Source: Olsenella sp. kh2p3
GTDB taxonomy: Bacteria; Actinomycetota; Coriobacteriia; Coriobacteriales; Atopobiaceae
Length of the DNA: 64,000 bases
Direction of reading: 5' to 3'
NCBI GenBank assembly: GCA_900119625.1
Contig: FPKD01000004.1
Location: 108,161-172,160, forward strand
The position numbers and the translations under genes are program-made. The notes beneath the pieces were generated by a model. That model searched no databases and was not told the DNA's origin. It saw only the letters and a list, made by a program, of their open reading frames with translations. The stretch's first letter is position 1. Every line of letters begins with the position of its first letter. Of the stretch, positions 50,040 through 58,775 are shown piece after piece.

Positions 50040-50260
50040 GCCTTTTCCGAGCGGCTGGGGTGACCTAACCGCTCGGATTTTTCGTCGGAGCGATTTCCGC
50101 GGGTTAGCCGTCACCCAGCCGAGATGCCGCCCGATTTCGCCGGTTAGGAATTTTCCGAACGGTTAGACCAGCTTAAACGGCTAGATTTCGCGGCTTGATA
50201 TTGGTGCCGCTGAAATACGACGGTTAGGGCGCCTTAAACGTTCGGAATGCGCGGCTTGTT
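50040..50260. repeat. REP-E block
   Basis: CGGCTGGGGTGAC and GTCACCCAGCCG enclose inner CTAACCGCTCGG-like pairs. Further on, GGTTAGGAATTTTCCGAACGG and repeated TTAAACG words match the REP-E block at 34750-34890. No gene is seen between 49977 and 50373. Confidence 0.65.
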
Positions 50261-50373
50261 GCAGCCTCTGGCCACGGGCTTCTCGCCAGGCGGCGCAAGG
50301 CGGTAAGATATGGCCTGCTTGAAAATGGCTGCGGCTGCTCAGGCGGCTAGCGGCCCTCCCGAAAGGAACGCAC

Positions 50374-50793
50374 ATGATTCGCGAGCTCTGCAAGGATGAC
50401 GCCATCCTCTCCAAGAAGTGCCAGCGCGCCACGCCCGAGGACGCACCTCTGGCGCAGGACCTCATCGACACCCTCCGCTCCGTCGAGGACGGAGCGTGCC
50501 TGGCTGCCAACCAGATTGGCGAGACCAAGGCCGTGGCGGTCTATCTCGACGACAATGGCGAGGCGCACGTGCTCTACAACCCCCGCATCATGATGGGGCT
50601 CAACGCCACGCGCACCGTCGAGGGGTGCCTCTCGCACGACGAGCCCTCCAAGGTCACCCGCTACGGCAAGGTCAAGGTCTCCTACGACGAGCTGGTTGAC
50701 GGCAAGTTTGTGCCGCGCCGTCGCGACCTTACCGGCTGGGAGGCCCAGATGGTGCAGCATATGGTTGACCACTGCAACGGCAAGCTGGTCTAG
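50374..50793 (+). CDS. peptide deformylase-like protein lacking the catalytic Glu
   Basis: This 139-residue protein has the deformylase fold. Motif 1 is CLAANQIG (usually GLAAxQIG), motif 2 is EGCLS with the metal-binding Cys, and motif 3 is QHMVDH, where active enzymes have HExDH. The two metal His residues remain but the catalytic Glu is Met. It may therefore bind metal without ordinary deformylase activity. It is shorter than typical deformylases, without the C-terminal helix. GAAAGGAACGCAC precedes the ATG. The next gene follows after 9 bases with a GTG start, so the two form an operon. A standard deformylase is expected elsewhere. Confidence 0.86.
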   Translation: MIRELCKDDAILSKKCQRATPEDAPLAQDLIDTLRSVEDGACLAANQIGETKAVAVYLDDNGEAHVLYNPRIMMGLNATRTVEGCLSHDEPSKVTRYGKVKVSYDELVDGKFVPRRRDLTGWEAQMVQHMVDHCNGKLV

Positions 50794-50802
50794 GGAGGCG
50801 AC

Positions 50803-51183
50803 GTGGCGGACGAGAAGAAGGTCATCGACCTCGAGCTGCCCGCAGGTAAGCTCTTTGCGCAGTACCCTGACCTCCCCGGCCTTCTCACCGAGATGGGCAT
50901 CGAGAACGTTGATGCCGAGAAGACCCTCCCCGAGGTGGCCGCGGACCTGGGCGTCGAGACAAGCGTGATTGCGTTTGCGCTTGAGGCCTCGGGCTACGAC
51001 GTGCAGGGCCTCAAGGCCACGGACGACGGCTACAAGAGTCCACTCGATGACGTGATGAGCGTGCTCTTTGACAACTCCTTCCACGGCGAGCCCCTGCCGG
51101 ACGCGTCTTCCTCCGGCCCCATGCTTGCCCACATGGAGATGGCGATTCGCCGTGCGCAGGACGAGGGCAAGCTGCCCAAATGA
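50803..51183 (+). CDS. DUF1858-like small protein
   Basis: This 126-residue acidic protein has an N-terminal region (about 7-65) resembling DUF1858: IDLELPAGKLFAQYPDLPGLL, then GIENVDAEKTLPEVAADLGV. The Cys often seen in DUF1858 is absent. The second half (GPMLAHMEMAIRRAQDEGKLP) looks like a separate helix. Its GTG start at 50803 follows TAGGGAGGCGAC, where the TAG is the stop of the deformylase-like gene. The stop TGA is the first three bases of a REP-D repeat. The function is unknown; the operon suggests a partner of the deformylase-like protein. Confidence 0.75.
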   Translation: MADEKKVIDLELPAGKLFAQYPDLPGLLTEMGIENVDAEKTLPEVAADLGVETSVIAFALEASGYDVQGLKATDDGYKSPLDDVMSVLFDNSFHGEPLPDASSSGPMLAHMEMAIRRAQDEGKLPK

Positions 51184-51393
51184 GACAAAGGGAGTTTCCC
51201 TTTGTCTCATGAGGCGCCGGAGCAGCGATTTCTTGCAGCGGCGCTGACGGTTTTCTCGCCTTCGGCGCAAAACGGGCGCCCGAGGGGCTCTTATTGACAG
51301 GATTTACTCAAAAGTGAGCCCTTGGGCGTCAATTTGACGCCCAAGGGCTGATTTCGTCCAAGGATGAGACAAAGGGAAACTCCCTCTGTCTCA
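51181..51393. repeat. REP-D and REP-B cluster
   Basis: A REP-D hairpin at 51181-51209 (arms TGAGACAAAGGGA and TCCCTTTGTCTCA, perfect) begins with the stop codon of the DUF1858-like gene. A perfect REP-B hairpin at 51318-51348 has 15-base arms (GCCCTTGGGCGTCAA). A second REP-D copy at 51365-51393 ends directly next to the stop codon of the converging gene. Confidence 0.9.
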
Positions 51394-54255
51394 CTACTCG
51401 TTCTTGTCGCTGCTGGTAAAGAGCGCGGCGAGACGACCCATGAACGACTGGTCCTGCTGCTCGTCGTCGGACGCCTGCTGCGACTGGTCGTCGGAGCTGC
51501 TGCTAGTGTCATCGGCGCTCTTCACGCCGTCAACCACGTAGACAAACTGCACCTCGCGCACGTTGGTGTTGCTGGGATCGACAAAGGAGTGCAGCTGGTA
51601 GCCGCGGCCAAGCTTCTCGTCGATGGTGTCCTGCAGCTCGTCCAGGACCTTCTCGTCCATGCCATCGACGGACTCCTGCAGCTCGTCGAGGCCGTTAGAG
51701 AGGGTGTGGCTGCCGTTGGCTGCCTGGGAGGTGCCGTCAGCAAGCTTGTCCAGCCCGCTGTCAAGGGCGTGCGCGCCGGATGCGAGCGCCTTGGCACCCG
51801 CGTCGAGCTTGGTTGAGCCGCTGCTCAGCGTGTCGATGCCAGCCGCAAGCCGCTTGGCGCCGTCCTTTGCCGAGGAGGTCCCGGCAGCAAGCGTGCCCAG
51901 GCCATCATCCAGCTGGTGCGCGCCGGAGGCCAGACTCTTGGCGCCGCTATCCAGCTTGGTGGAGCCGCTGCTCAGCGTGTCGAGACCTGCCGAGAGGCGC
52001 TTTGCGCCGTCCTTCGCGGAGGCAGCGCCATCTGCGAGCGTACCAAGTCCGCTGTCGAGGCTCGACGCGCCGGATGCAAGGCCATCCACGCCACCCTTGA
52101 GCTCGCCGCCCGCCTGGAGCGACCCAGCAAGCGTGTCGACGCCGGTAGACACCTGGTGCGCGCCATCGTTGAGCGTCTTCAGGCTCGTGAGGTCGACGCC
52201 CGCCAGCTGCTGCTGCGCGCCGCTCACCATCTCCTGCGAGCTCTTGACCAGCTCGCTAGACTGCGTGAGCACGGTCTGCGACTGCGCGAGCATCCCCTGG
52301 ATACCCGTGCCGTCGGTGGCACTTCCCTCAAGCGAGGAGAGCGTGCCGCTCAGCGCCTGCGCGTCGGTCTGGAGCTGCGTTGCGGTGGAGCTCATACCCT
52401 GCAGCCCCTGGGCCAGCGTCTGAATGGTGGTCACCGCGGAAGAGGCATCAGTCGCGGCGCTGCCGGCGGTTCCGGCGGCCTTTGTGCTGTTGGTTTCCGC
52501 GTTCTTGGCAGACTCCATGGCGCTTTCGACGGCGGCCTTCTGCTCCGCCGTGAGCGTGGCGTCCTGGTCGAGCGTGGCAAGCGTGTTGTATGCGTTGGTT
52601 GCGTCGGTCGCCGCCTGGGACGCCTGGCCCTGGGCCGCCGTGGCCTTGCCGGCAGCCGTTCCGGCGCTCGTTCCCGCAGAGCTCAGCGCTGCCCCCATCC
52701 CGGAGGTTGCCTGCGAGAGCGCCTCGAGATCTGCCTTCACGTCCTCCGCCTGCTTGACGGCCGTCTCGCCCTGCTCGCCCATGCTCTGCGCAGAGGCCTC
52801 AATGGCGGCAAGTTCCTGCTGGATTCCGGAGATTGACTGCTTTGCGGTGTTGAGCTGGGCGTTCATGCCCGCAAGCTGCTGCGGCAGCGTGCTCGAGAGG
52901 GTGTCGTAGAGCTGCTGCGTGCCGTCCGCCACCTGCGACGCACCGGACTTCAGCGCGGTGAGCGAGCCATCCTTCGCCTCCAACGCTGCCTTGAGCTGCG
53001 CTGCGCCGCCCGCAAGCTGAGAAGACCCAGCCTTTGCGCTCTGCGCGCCGGCATCCAGGCGGTCAAGGCCGCCCGAGAGCTGCGCGGCTCCTGAGGAGAG
53101 CTGCGCCGTGCCGCTCACAGCCTGCGCCGTGCCGGCAGACAACTGGTCCGCACCATCGGCCACCTGCGAGGAGCCGGCCTTCGCGCTCTGCGCGCCAGTG
53201 TCGAGCTGCTCGGTGCCGTCTGCCAGCTGGTGGCCGCCCGCCGAGAGCTGCGCCGTGCCGCTCACGGCCTCGCTGGTGCCCGCGGCAAGCTGGTCTGCGC
53301 CGCTCGCCAGCTCGCCAGAGCCAGACTCCGCGCTTCCCGCGCCAGCGTTGATGAGGTCAAGCGCATCCGCGAGCTCGTGTCCGCCGGAGGCCAGCTGGTC
53401 CACGCCGTCTGTGAGCTTGGAGGTGGCGTCCGTGAGCTGGGAGGTGTCGGCGTCGCGTACGTTGATGTCCATCGAGAGGGGCATGGCGCTTATCTGCCAG
53501 CCGGAGTAGGTGAAGTCCGTGGCCTCGCCCGTGATGTGCCAGTCGCCGTTGGTGCCGGGAATTAGCAGGTAGGTGACGAGGGTGTTGTCACCCACCACGG
53601 CAACGGTGCCGTCGTCGGAGTCATCCAGGTGGAAGTTGTCGTTGGGGAAGGTGCCCTGCGCCTGCAGCATGAAGCTCTTGGCAAAGTCCGAGGTAGACGA
53701 GTCGTCGTCCATGCCTGTCACCTTGAGCTCTATGTCCAGCTTGCCACTCTTGCCCGAGAGCTCGTCTGGCGAGACAACCTTGCCATCCAGGCGGTAGGTC
53801 ACCTCAACGTCCCATGGCAGCTGCGTCGAGGCGTCAAGATCGCCCTGGTAGTAGACGGGCTCGCCGGCCGTGGTGGTAAGCGTCACCGAACCGTTGGTGT
53901 TGGAAAGCTCCTCGGAGGTTGAGAGATTCTGGACCTTGGTGTAGGTGCCCGGGTCGGTCACGGTCTGTGCGGTTGGGGTGTCGAAGTCGTTCACCACGTA
54001 GACGCCGCTCTTCTTGCCCGTGGCGTCAGTCCTTGCGTAGACGACCTCGGTCTTTGCACTCTGGGACTCGCCTGTCTGCGCGTTGGAGTCCGGCTCGGTG
54101 GACTGGCCGTTCACCTCTTCTGCCAGCGCCTGCGTGGCGCCAAACGGCACGCACATCGTAAAGCCCATGAGCGTGCCCATGGTCCCCACGAGGGCCCTGC
54201 GCCCAAGCGAGGGGACGCTCTTCTCGGAAACGCTCTTCTTGTTCTTGGTGGTCAT
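51394..54255 (-). CDS. secreted xxxLxxG heptad-repeat protein, partner of the MMPL transporter
   Basis: This 953-residue protein has an N-terminal signal peptide (basic MTTKNKK, a hydrophobic core LVGTMGTLMGFTMCVPFG, cut near ALA-EE). A beta-rich domain follows to about 270. The remainder is mostly helical repeats of the L..G type (LASGADQLAAG, LSAGLDTLSSG) in two blocks, about 275-440 and 690-880, with a long helical coiled region between. The repeats match the xxxLxxG pattern of YhgE/Pip-like proteins. The C-terminus (MGRLAALFTSSDKNE) shows no clear membrane helix. It lies 68 bases after the MMPL gene and is probably cotranscribed. A periplasm-like or wall-spanning adaptor role is inferred. 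Confidence 0.85.
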   Translation of the reverse strand: MTTKNKKSVSEKSVPSLGRRALVGTMGTLMGFTMCVPFGATQALAEEVNGQSTEPDSNAQTGESQSAKTEVVYARTDATGKKSGVYVVNDFDTPTAQTVTDPGTYTKVQNLSTSEELSNTNGSVTLTTTAGEPVYYQGDLDASTQLPWDVEVTYRLDGKVVSPDELSGKSGKLDIELKVTGMDDDSSTSDFAKSFMLQAQGTFPNDNFHLDDSDDGTVAVVGDNTLVTYLLIPGTNGDWHITGEATDFTYSGWQISAMPLSMDINVRDADTSQLTDATSKLTDGVDQLASGGHELADALDLINAGAGSAESGSGELASGADQLAAGTSEAVSGTAQLSAGGHQLADGTEQLDTGAQSAKAGSSQVADGADQLSAGTAQAVSGTAQLSSGAAQLSGGLDRLDAGAQSAKAGSSQLAGGAAQLKAALEAKDGSLTALKSGASQVADGTQQLYDTLSSTLPQQLAGMNAQLNTAKQSISGIQQELAAIEASAQSMGEQGETAVKQAEDVKADLEALSQATSGMGAALSSAGTSAGTAAGKATAAQGQASQAATDATNAYNTLATLDQDATLTAEQKAAVESAMESAKNAETNSTKAAGTAGSAATDASSAVTTIQTLAQGLQGMSSTATQLQTDAQALSGTLSSLEGSATDGTGIQGMLAQSQTVLTQSSELVKSSQEMVSGAQQQLAGVDLTSLKTLNDGAHQVSTGVDTLAGSLQAGGELKGGVDGLASGASSLDSGLGTLADGAASAKDGAKRLSAGLDTLSSGSTKLDSGAKSLASGAHQLDDGLGTLAAGTSSAKDGAKRLAAGIDTLSSGSTKLDAGAKALASGAHALDSGLDKLADGTSQAANGSHTLSNGLDELQESVDGMDEKVLDELQDTIDEKLGRGYQLHSFVDPSNTNVREVQFVYVVDGVKSADDTSSSSDDQSQQASDDEQQDQSFMGRLAALFTSSDKNE

Positions 54256-54323
54256 TGCTGTTCACTCCAAACGTCTGGGGCGGGCGGTGCCCGTCGCGTG
54301 GTCGATGCGTGTCTTGTCCGCCG

Positions 54324-56447
54324 CTAGGCTGCGGGCGTGGTGGTGGGGGAGTTTGGCAGGGAGCTCTTCTCCTTGCCCTCCTGGTAGAAGCCAATCTTGT
54401 AGCTGGTGTGGCGCACAAAGCCGTCAAGCAGCTGAAAGAGCAGCGGCAGCACAAAGAAGATCTCGACAACCGAGATAAACGCGCCGCGGGCAATGAGCTC
54501 GCCCACCTGCTGGATCATGGGGCTTGAGACGGCCACGGTGATGCCGATGCAGGCCAGGATAAGAATCGAGCTCGAGGTGATGATGGGCTGGGCGGTCTTC
54601 TCAACAGACTGGAACGCTGCGTCCTTCTTGTTCATACGCTTGCGGCGCGCCAGGTACTCCTCGGTGAAGATGATGGCGTAGTCCACGGCGGCGCCCAGCT
54701 GCACGGCATCGATCACGAGGAAGGCCACAAAGTTGATGGTATCGCCGGTGAAGTACGGCACGGCCTCGTTGATCCAGATGGAGACCTCGATGGCGCTCAC
54801 CAGGATGATGGGGATCGAGATGCTCTTGAACATCACTAGAAGCACGGCGCCAATGGCGAGGATGGAGGCCATCTTGACGGTGGTGTTGTCCGTCGTGGTG
54901 ACGGCCTTGATGTCCGCGTAGCTCACGGCGTTGCCAACGAGCTTGTAGTTGTCGCCGTAGTGGCTCTGGCAGAGGTTGCGCACGGTGGTTACCAGGTCAA
55001 AGGCACTCTTGGACTCGTCGGGGATGTTCGAGGTGAGCACGATGCGGCTCCAGCCGTTGTTGAGCAGCTGCTTGATCTGGCTCTCGTCCGCAAGCTCGTG
55101 CGGCAGGGCCGAGCCGGCAATGGTGGAGTACGAGAGCACACTCTTGGTAGTGGGGAGGGCCTTGAGGTCGTCCACCAGGGCGTTCTCCTCGGACCAGTTG
55201 CCCTCGGGAACCATGATGGCCCAGGTCTGGGACTCGCCAAATGCCTGGTTGATGATGTCGCCGTCAATCTTTACCTGCGAGGACTGCGCGATGTTCGCCG
55301 CCGAGCCATACGTGAAGCTCACGGCACCAGAAGCCTTGAGGGCGGGCACGGCAAGCACCACGGCGATGATTAGCGCAGGCACCGCACCGGCGCGGCACAC
55401 CTTGGCCATGCGGTTGAAGGACTTAAAGAATGGCTTGTGCGAGGTCTTCTCGACGGCATTGCGCATGTTGTACAGGATGCAGGGCATGAAGAGTGTGATT
55501 GAGAAGAACGAGCACACGATGCCCTTGGCCAGTGCGATGCCCATGTCGGCGCCAATGAGGAACTGCATGGCAGCCAGCGAGAGGAAGCCAAAGAACGTGA
55601 CGGCAGCGGAGGAGAGGATGACGGGGAACGACTTGGTCATAGCCATGACCATGGCCTCAAACTGGTCGTCCGTCTTCTCGCGGTAGCGGCCAAAGTTGGT
55701 GAGCAGCACGATGGAGTAGTCCATCGAGACGGCCAGCTGCAGCACGCTTGCTACCAGCTGCGTGATGGAGGAGATGGTGCCGCGGAAGATGTTGGTGCCC
55801 ATGTTGAGCGCAATGGCCACGCCAATGGTGAGCAGCATCACAACGGGGTGCAGATAGCTTGTGGTGTTGAGAAGCACCATCACAAACACCACGATCACGG
55901 CGATGGTCATGATCTTGGCCATGTCCGTGTTGATCGTCGCCATGTTGGCAGCGTCGGAGACGGCCGAGCCGTCGATTGCCACGGTCTGGGCGCCTGGTAG
56001 CGCCTGCGCCATCGAGCGGATGGAGTCTATCTCGGCCTGGTCCACGTCGCTCGTGAAGACGCACTGATAGAGGTAGCCCTCGCCGTCGTACCACTCCTTG
56101 ACGGTGTCTGCGTCGGCAACCTCGATGGGCTTGTCGAGGTCAACCTGGTCACCGAGCCAAGAGACGGAGGTGACGCCCGGCTGACTCTTGAGCTGCTCGT
56201 CAAACGAGGCGGCGTCAACCTGCGAGATGCCCGTCACATAGACGCGGGCGTTGGTGATGTCGTTGCCGTAGATCTCCTTCATGTCATTGAGGTCTTGCGA
56301 GGACTTTGCGCTGGTTGGCAAGTAGTCGCTCATGTTGGCGTCAATCTTCACCTGCGGAATGCACGCCACGCTCAGGCAGGTGAGAATCACAAAGAGCGTG
56401 ATGACCAGCTTCCTGTGGCGGAGCACCCCACGAAAAAAGCGTTCCAT
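54324..56447 (-). CDS. MMPL/RND-family transporter
   Basis: This 707-residue membrane protein has the RND two-fold layout: helix 1 (about 12-30), an external domain to about 165, helices 2-6, a second external domain (about 375-510) and six more helices. The conserved motif region QLVASVLQLAVSMDYSIVLLTNF carries the Asp-Tyr pair of helix 4, repeated as QLGAAVDYAIIFTEEYL in the second half. MMPL proteins export lipids, glycolipids or hydrophobic toxins. The pairing with an xxxLxxG protein and a divergent TetR repressor is seen in other Gram-positive genomes. GGAGGG lies 10 bases or more before the ATG. An operator-like palindrome is 36 bases upstream. Confidence 0.92.
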   Translation of the reverse strand: MERFFRGVLRHRKLVITLFVILTCLSVACIPQVKIDANMSDYLPTSAKSSQDLNDMKEIYGNDITNARVYVTGISQVDAASFDEQLKSQPGVTSVSWLGDQVDLDKPIEVADADTVKEWYDGEGYLYQCVFTSDVDQAEIDSIRSMAQALPGAQTVAIDGSAVSDAANMATINTDMAKIMTIAVIVVFVMVLLNTTSYLHPVVMLLTIGVAIALNMGTNIFRGTISSITQLVASVLQLAVSMDYSIVLLTNFGRYREKTDDQFEAMVMAMTKSFPVILSSAAVTFFGFLSLAAMQFLIGADMGIALAKGIVCSFFSITLFMPCILYNMRNAVEKTSHKPFFKSFNRMAKVCRAGAVPALIIAVVLAVPALKASGAVSFTYGSAANIAQSSQVKIDGDIINQAFGESQTWAIMVPEGNWSEENALVDDLKALPTTKSVLSYSTIAGSALPHELADESQIKQLLNNGWSRIVLTSNIPDESKSAFDLVTTVRNLCQSHYGDNYKLVGNAVSYADIKAVTTTDNTTVKMASILAIGAVLLVMFKSISIPIILVSAIEVSIWINEAVPYFTGDTINFVAFLVIDAVQLGAAVDYAIIFTEEYLARRKRMNKKDAAFQSVEKTAQPIITSSSILILACIGITVAVSSPMIQQVGELIARGAFISVVEIFFVLPLLFQLLDGFVRHTSYKIGFYQEGKEKSSLPNSPTTTPAA

Positions 56448-56483
56448 CTGCTTGCTGCTCCCTCCGGGTACAATTCAATCAAC

Positions 56484-56499
56484 TGTTTGTTGTCAAACA
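56484..56499. promoter_or_regulatory. candidate TetR operator
   Basis: TGTTTG and CAAACA flank TTGT in the gap between the MMPL operon and the divergent TetR gene, 36 bases before the MMPL start. Position and symmetry suit repression of the operon. The actual site is unproven. Confidence 0.55.
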
Positions 56500-56626
56500 C
56501 GTGGTGATTTTCTACCCGAATTCAATTACGATGAGGAGCGCAGAAGAACTTCGGGTCATTGCGGGACCCATTTCGTTTGGACTTGTACACTAACAATGTC
56601 ATCTGTTGCACTTGGAGGGAGCACAT

Positions 56627-57220
56627 ATGGCAGAGAGGGGCATGAACAGGAACGCGCAACGCTCCATACGCCTGCTCAAGGAGGCGTTCATGGAGCTGCT
56701 CGCTGAGAAGCCCTATGAGAGCATCACGGTCTCCGACGTGGCCCGTAAGGCAGACCTCAACCGCGGCACGTTCTACGCCCACTTCGACAACGTGGACGAC
56801 CTCATGAGGTCCGTGATGGCAGACACTGCAGACACCATCTCGGAGTTTCTCTCCAAGGCGGTGGAGAGCGGCTTTCTTGAGGACCCCCTGCCCGTGCTCA
56901 CGCAGGTGGGCGAGTACCTCGACCAGAACCGGGAGCTTACGCGCAAGCTGGTTGAGTCGAGAAGCATCGAGCCCTTCGTCTTTGCGCTCGAGTCCCGCTT
57001 CCGTGAGTGGGTGCAGCAGCGCATTCCCGTAAACACGCAGCAGGAGAAGAAGGCCTGCGCCATGCTCACCGACTACATTGCCGGCGGCGTGCTCCAGACC
57101 TACCGTTCCTGGCTTATGGGGGAGTACCCTGGCGTGGAGATCGAGGAGGTCAACAAGTACCTGAGCGATTTCGTGCACTCGACGGGCAAGGTGCTCCCCG
57201 CGCTGCGTGAGGGGAAGTAG
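56627..57220 (+). CDS. TetR/AcrR-family repressor
   Basis: This 197-residue regulator has the N-terminal helix-turn-helix in IRLLKEAFMELLAEKPYESIT, then VSDVARKADLNRGTFYAHFDN (residues about 10-60). The C-terminal half is helical with no recognisable ligand signature; the ending (YLSDFVHSTGKVLPAL) suggests a dimer helix. It is divergent from the MMPL operon and most likely represses it, responding to an exported compound. The ATG at 56627 follows GGAGGGAGCACAT; an in-frame ATG 7 codons upstream overlaps this site and is rejected. Confidence 0.93.
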   Translation: MAERGMNRNAQRSIRLLKEAFMELLAEKPYESITVSDVARKADLNRGTFYAHFDNVDDLMRSVMADTADTISEFLSKAVESGFLEDPLPVLTQVGEYLDQNRELTRKLVESRSIEPFVFALESRFREWVQQRIPVNTQQEKKACAMLTDYIAGGVLQTYRSWLMGEYPGVEIEEVNKYLSDFVHSTGKVLPALREGK

Positions 57221-57352
57221 CCGACAAGGACGCAGCGCGCGCTCCTTCCCGCCCCGTTCGCGAGGTCTTCTCGCTCTCTCTCCTCCCGCTCGGGAAGAAG
57301 GCCGGAGCAATGGCGCACAATAGACGCATTGGGAACTCGAGACGGAGGCAAC

Positions 57353-58768
57353 ATGGAGACCAAGGACTTCACCCTGCACCGCGACGGAGTCGACGGGGAC
57401 TTTGACGTGACGCTGTATGGCACGGCCGGGCGGCCGGTCATCGCGTTTCCCGAGGGCGACTCCTCGTGCGCAAGCTGGGAGGAGGGCGGCATGGTCGACG
57501 CGCTGGCTGGGCTCATCGACGCCGGGCGCGTGCGGCTCTTCTGCGTGGACTCCGCCGATGACGCCAGCTGGTATGCGGGCTATGCTCCCACTGACTACCG
57601 CATAGCAAGCCTTGGCGGGTATTTTGACCTTGTCGAGAACGAGCTTTGTCAGTTGGTGCGCGACGAGGTACCTGGAGCCGGTGCGCCCATCGTTGCCGGT
57701 GCGGGCCTGGGCGCGCTCAACGCGACCATCGCCATGTTGCGCAAGCCCAGCATCTACGGCGGGCTTCTCGCACTCTCGGGCACCTATGACGCCGCCTGGG
57801 TTGTGGGGGATGCCATGTCCGATGCCTGGCGGGCCTTCTCGCCTGTGGACCTTGTGCGCGGGCTTGGCGACAACCCGCTGCTGGTAGAGGCCCTGTCTGG
57901 GCTACAGCTGGCGTTCGTGTGCGGTACTGGTGCCGGCGAGGAGGGCGGAGAGACCCAGCGGACGCTCCAGGGTGAGCTTGCGTCCGCGGGCGTTGGTGCA
58001 ACGTTTGAGTACTGGGGCGCCGACGTTGACCACAGCTGGGGTTGGTGGCAGGAGGAGGCGCGGCAGCTGCTTCCGTGCCTGCTTGAGGAGGATGGCCTGC
58101 AGCGCAGGCATGCAGCTTCTGTTGTGGGAGATGCGCGGGCAGCCGCGAAGAGCGCCAGCGCAGATCTTGCGGGCGCGGGGGAGCGGCTCGAACAGGCAAA
58201 GGAGCGTCTCGCCCAGGCTCACGACGCGCTGTCCGCTGCCGAGGAGCGCACCAAGGCCGAGCAGCAGTCCGTTGCCGAGCACGCCAAGGAGGCCGAGCGC
58301 CTTGCCGCTGTCGCGCACGATGCGTGGGCAGAGAAGGACCGCATTGCGGCACTGCTGGAAGATGCCATCCGCAAGGGCAACGAAGCCCAGGTAGAGGCCG
58401 ATAGGGCTGCTGCCGAGCTCTCCTCGGCCCAGTGGATTGCGGGTGAAGCCGAGGCGGCTGTTGCTAGTGCGAAGTCCAATCAGGCCGCTGCCGAGGATGA
58501 GGTTGCGCGTGCCGAGGAGGGCGTCGAAGCCGCACGGGCGCGCGAGGCAGAGGCAAAGGCACAGCTGCAGGCCGTGCTCGACGAGGCGTCGGAAAAGGAG
58601 CCGGCCGCTCCGGGAAAGAAGCCGTCCGCTCCGGCCAAGAAACCGGCCGCTTCCGCCAAGAAGACCACGGCGCCTGCGAAGAAGCCAGCAACGAGAAAGG
58701 CGACCACCGGCACCAAGCGCTCTTCTCGCACGCACAAGGCCTCCGGCGGTCAGAGCGCTGCACGCTAA
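57353..58768 (+). CDS. degenerate esterase domain fused to a coiled coil and a histone-H1-like tail
   Basis: This 471-residue protein has three parts. Residues 1-240 resemble the putative esterase fold, but the nucleophile elbow reads GAGLGALNA, with Gly in place of Ser, so it is probably inactive. A His remains in VDHSWGWWQEE. Residues about 250-410 are a long Ala/Glu/Arg/Lys coiled coil (LEQAKERLAQAHDALSAAEE). Residues about 415-471 are a Lys-Ala-Pro-rich tail with repeated AKKPA units, like bacterial histone-H1-like tails that bind nucleic acids or polyphosphate. It has no signal peptide. GGAGGCAAC precedes the ATG. The function is unknown; DNA, RNA or polyphosphate binding is a guess from the tail. 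Confidence 0.75.
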   Translation: METKDFTLHRDGVDGDFDVTLYGTAGRPVIAFPEGDSSCASWEEGGMVDALAGLIDAGRVRLFCVDSADDASWYAGYAPTDYRIASLGGYFDLVENELCQLVRDEVPGAGAPIVAGAGLGALNATIAMLRKPSIYGGLLALSGTYDAAWVVGDAMSDAWRAFSPVDLVRGLGDNPLLVEALSGLQLAFVCGTGAGEEGGETQRTLQGELASAGVGATFEYWGADVDHSWGWWQEEARQLLPCLLEEDGLQRRHAASVVGDARAAAKSASADLAGAGERLEQAKERLAQAHDALSAAEERTKAEQQSVAEHAKEAERLAAVAHDAWAEKDRIAALLEDAIRKGNEAQVEADRAAAELSSAQWIAGEAEAAVASAKSNQAAAEDEVARAEEGVEAARAREAEAKAQLQAVLDEASEKEPAAPGKKPSAPAKKPAASAKKTTAPAKKPATRKATTGTKRSSRTHKASGGQSAAR

Positions 58769-58775
58769 GTAGCGA

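Noticed and set aside
48375..50114. Open frame opposite the radical SAM gene
   Set aside because: It has no family features, and the radical SAM gene has all its motifs on the other strand.
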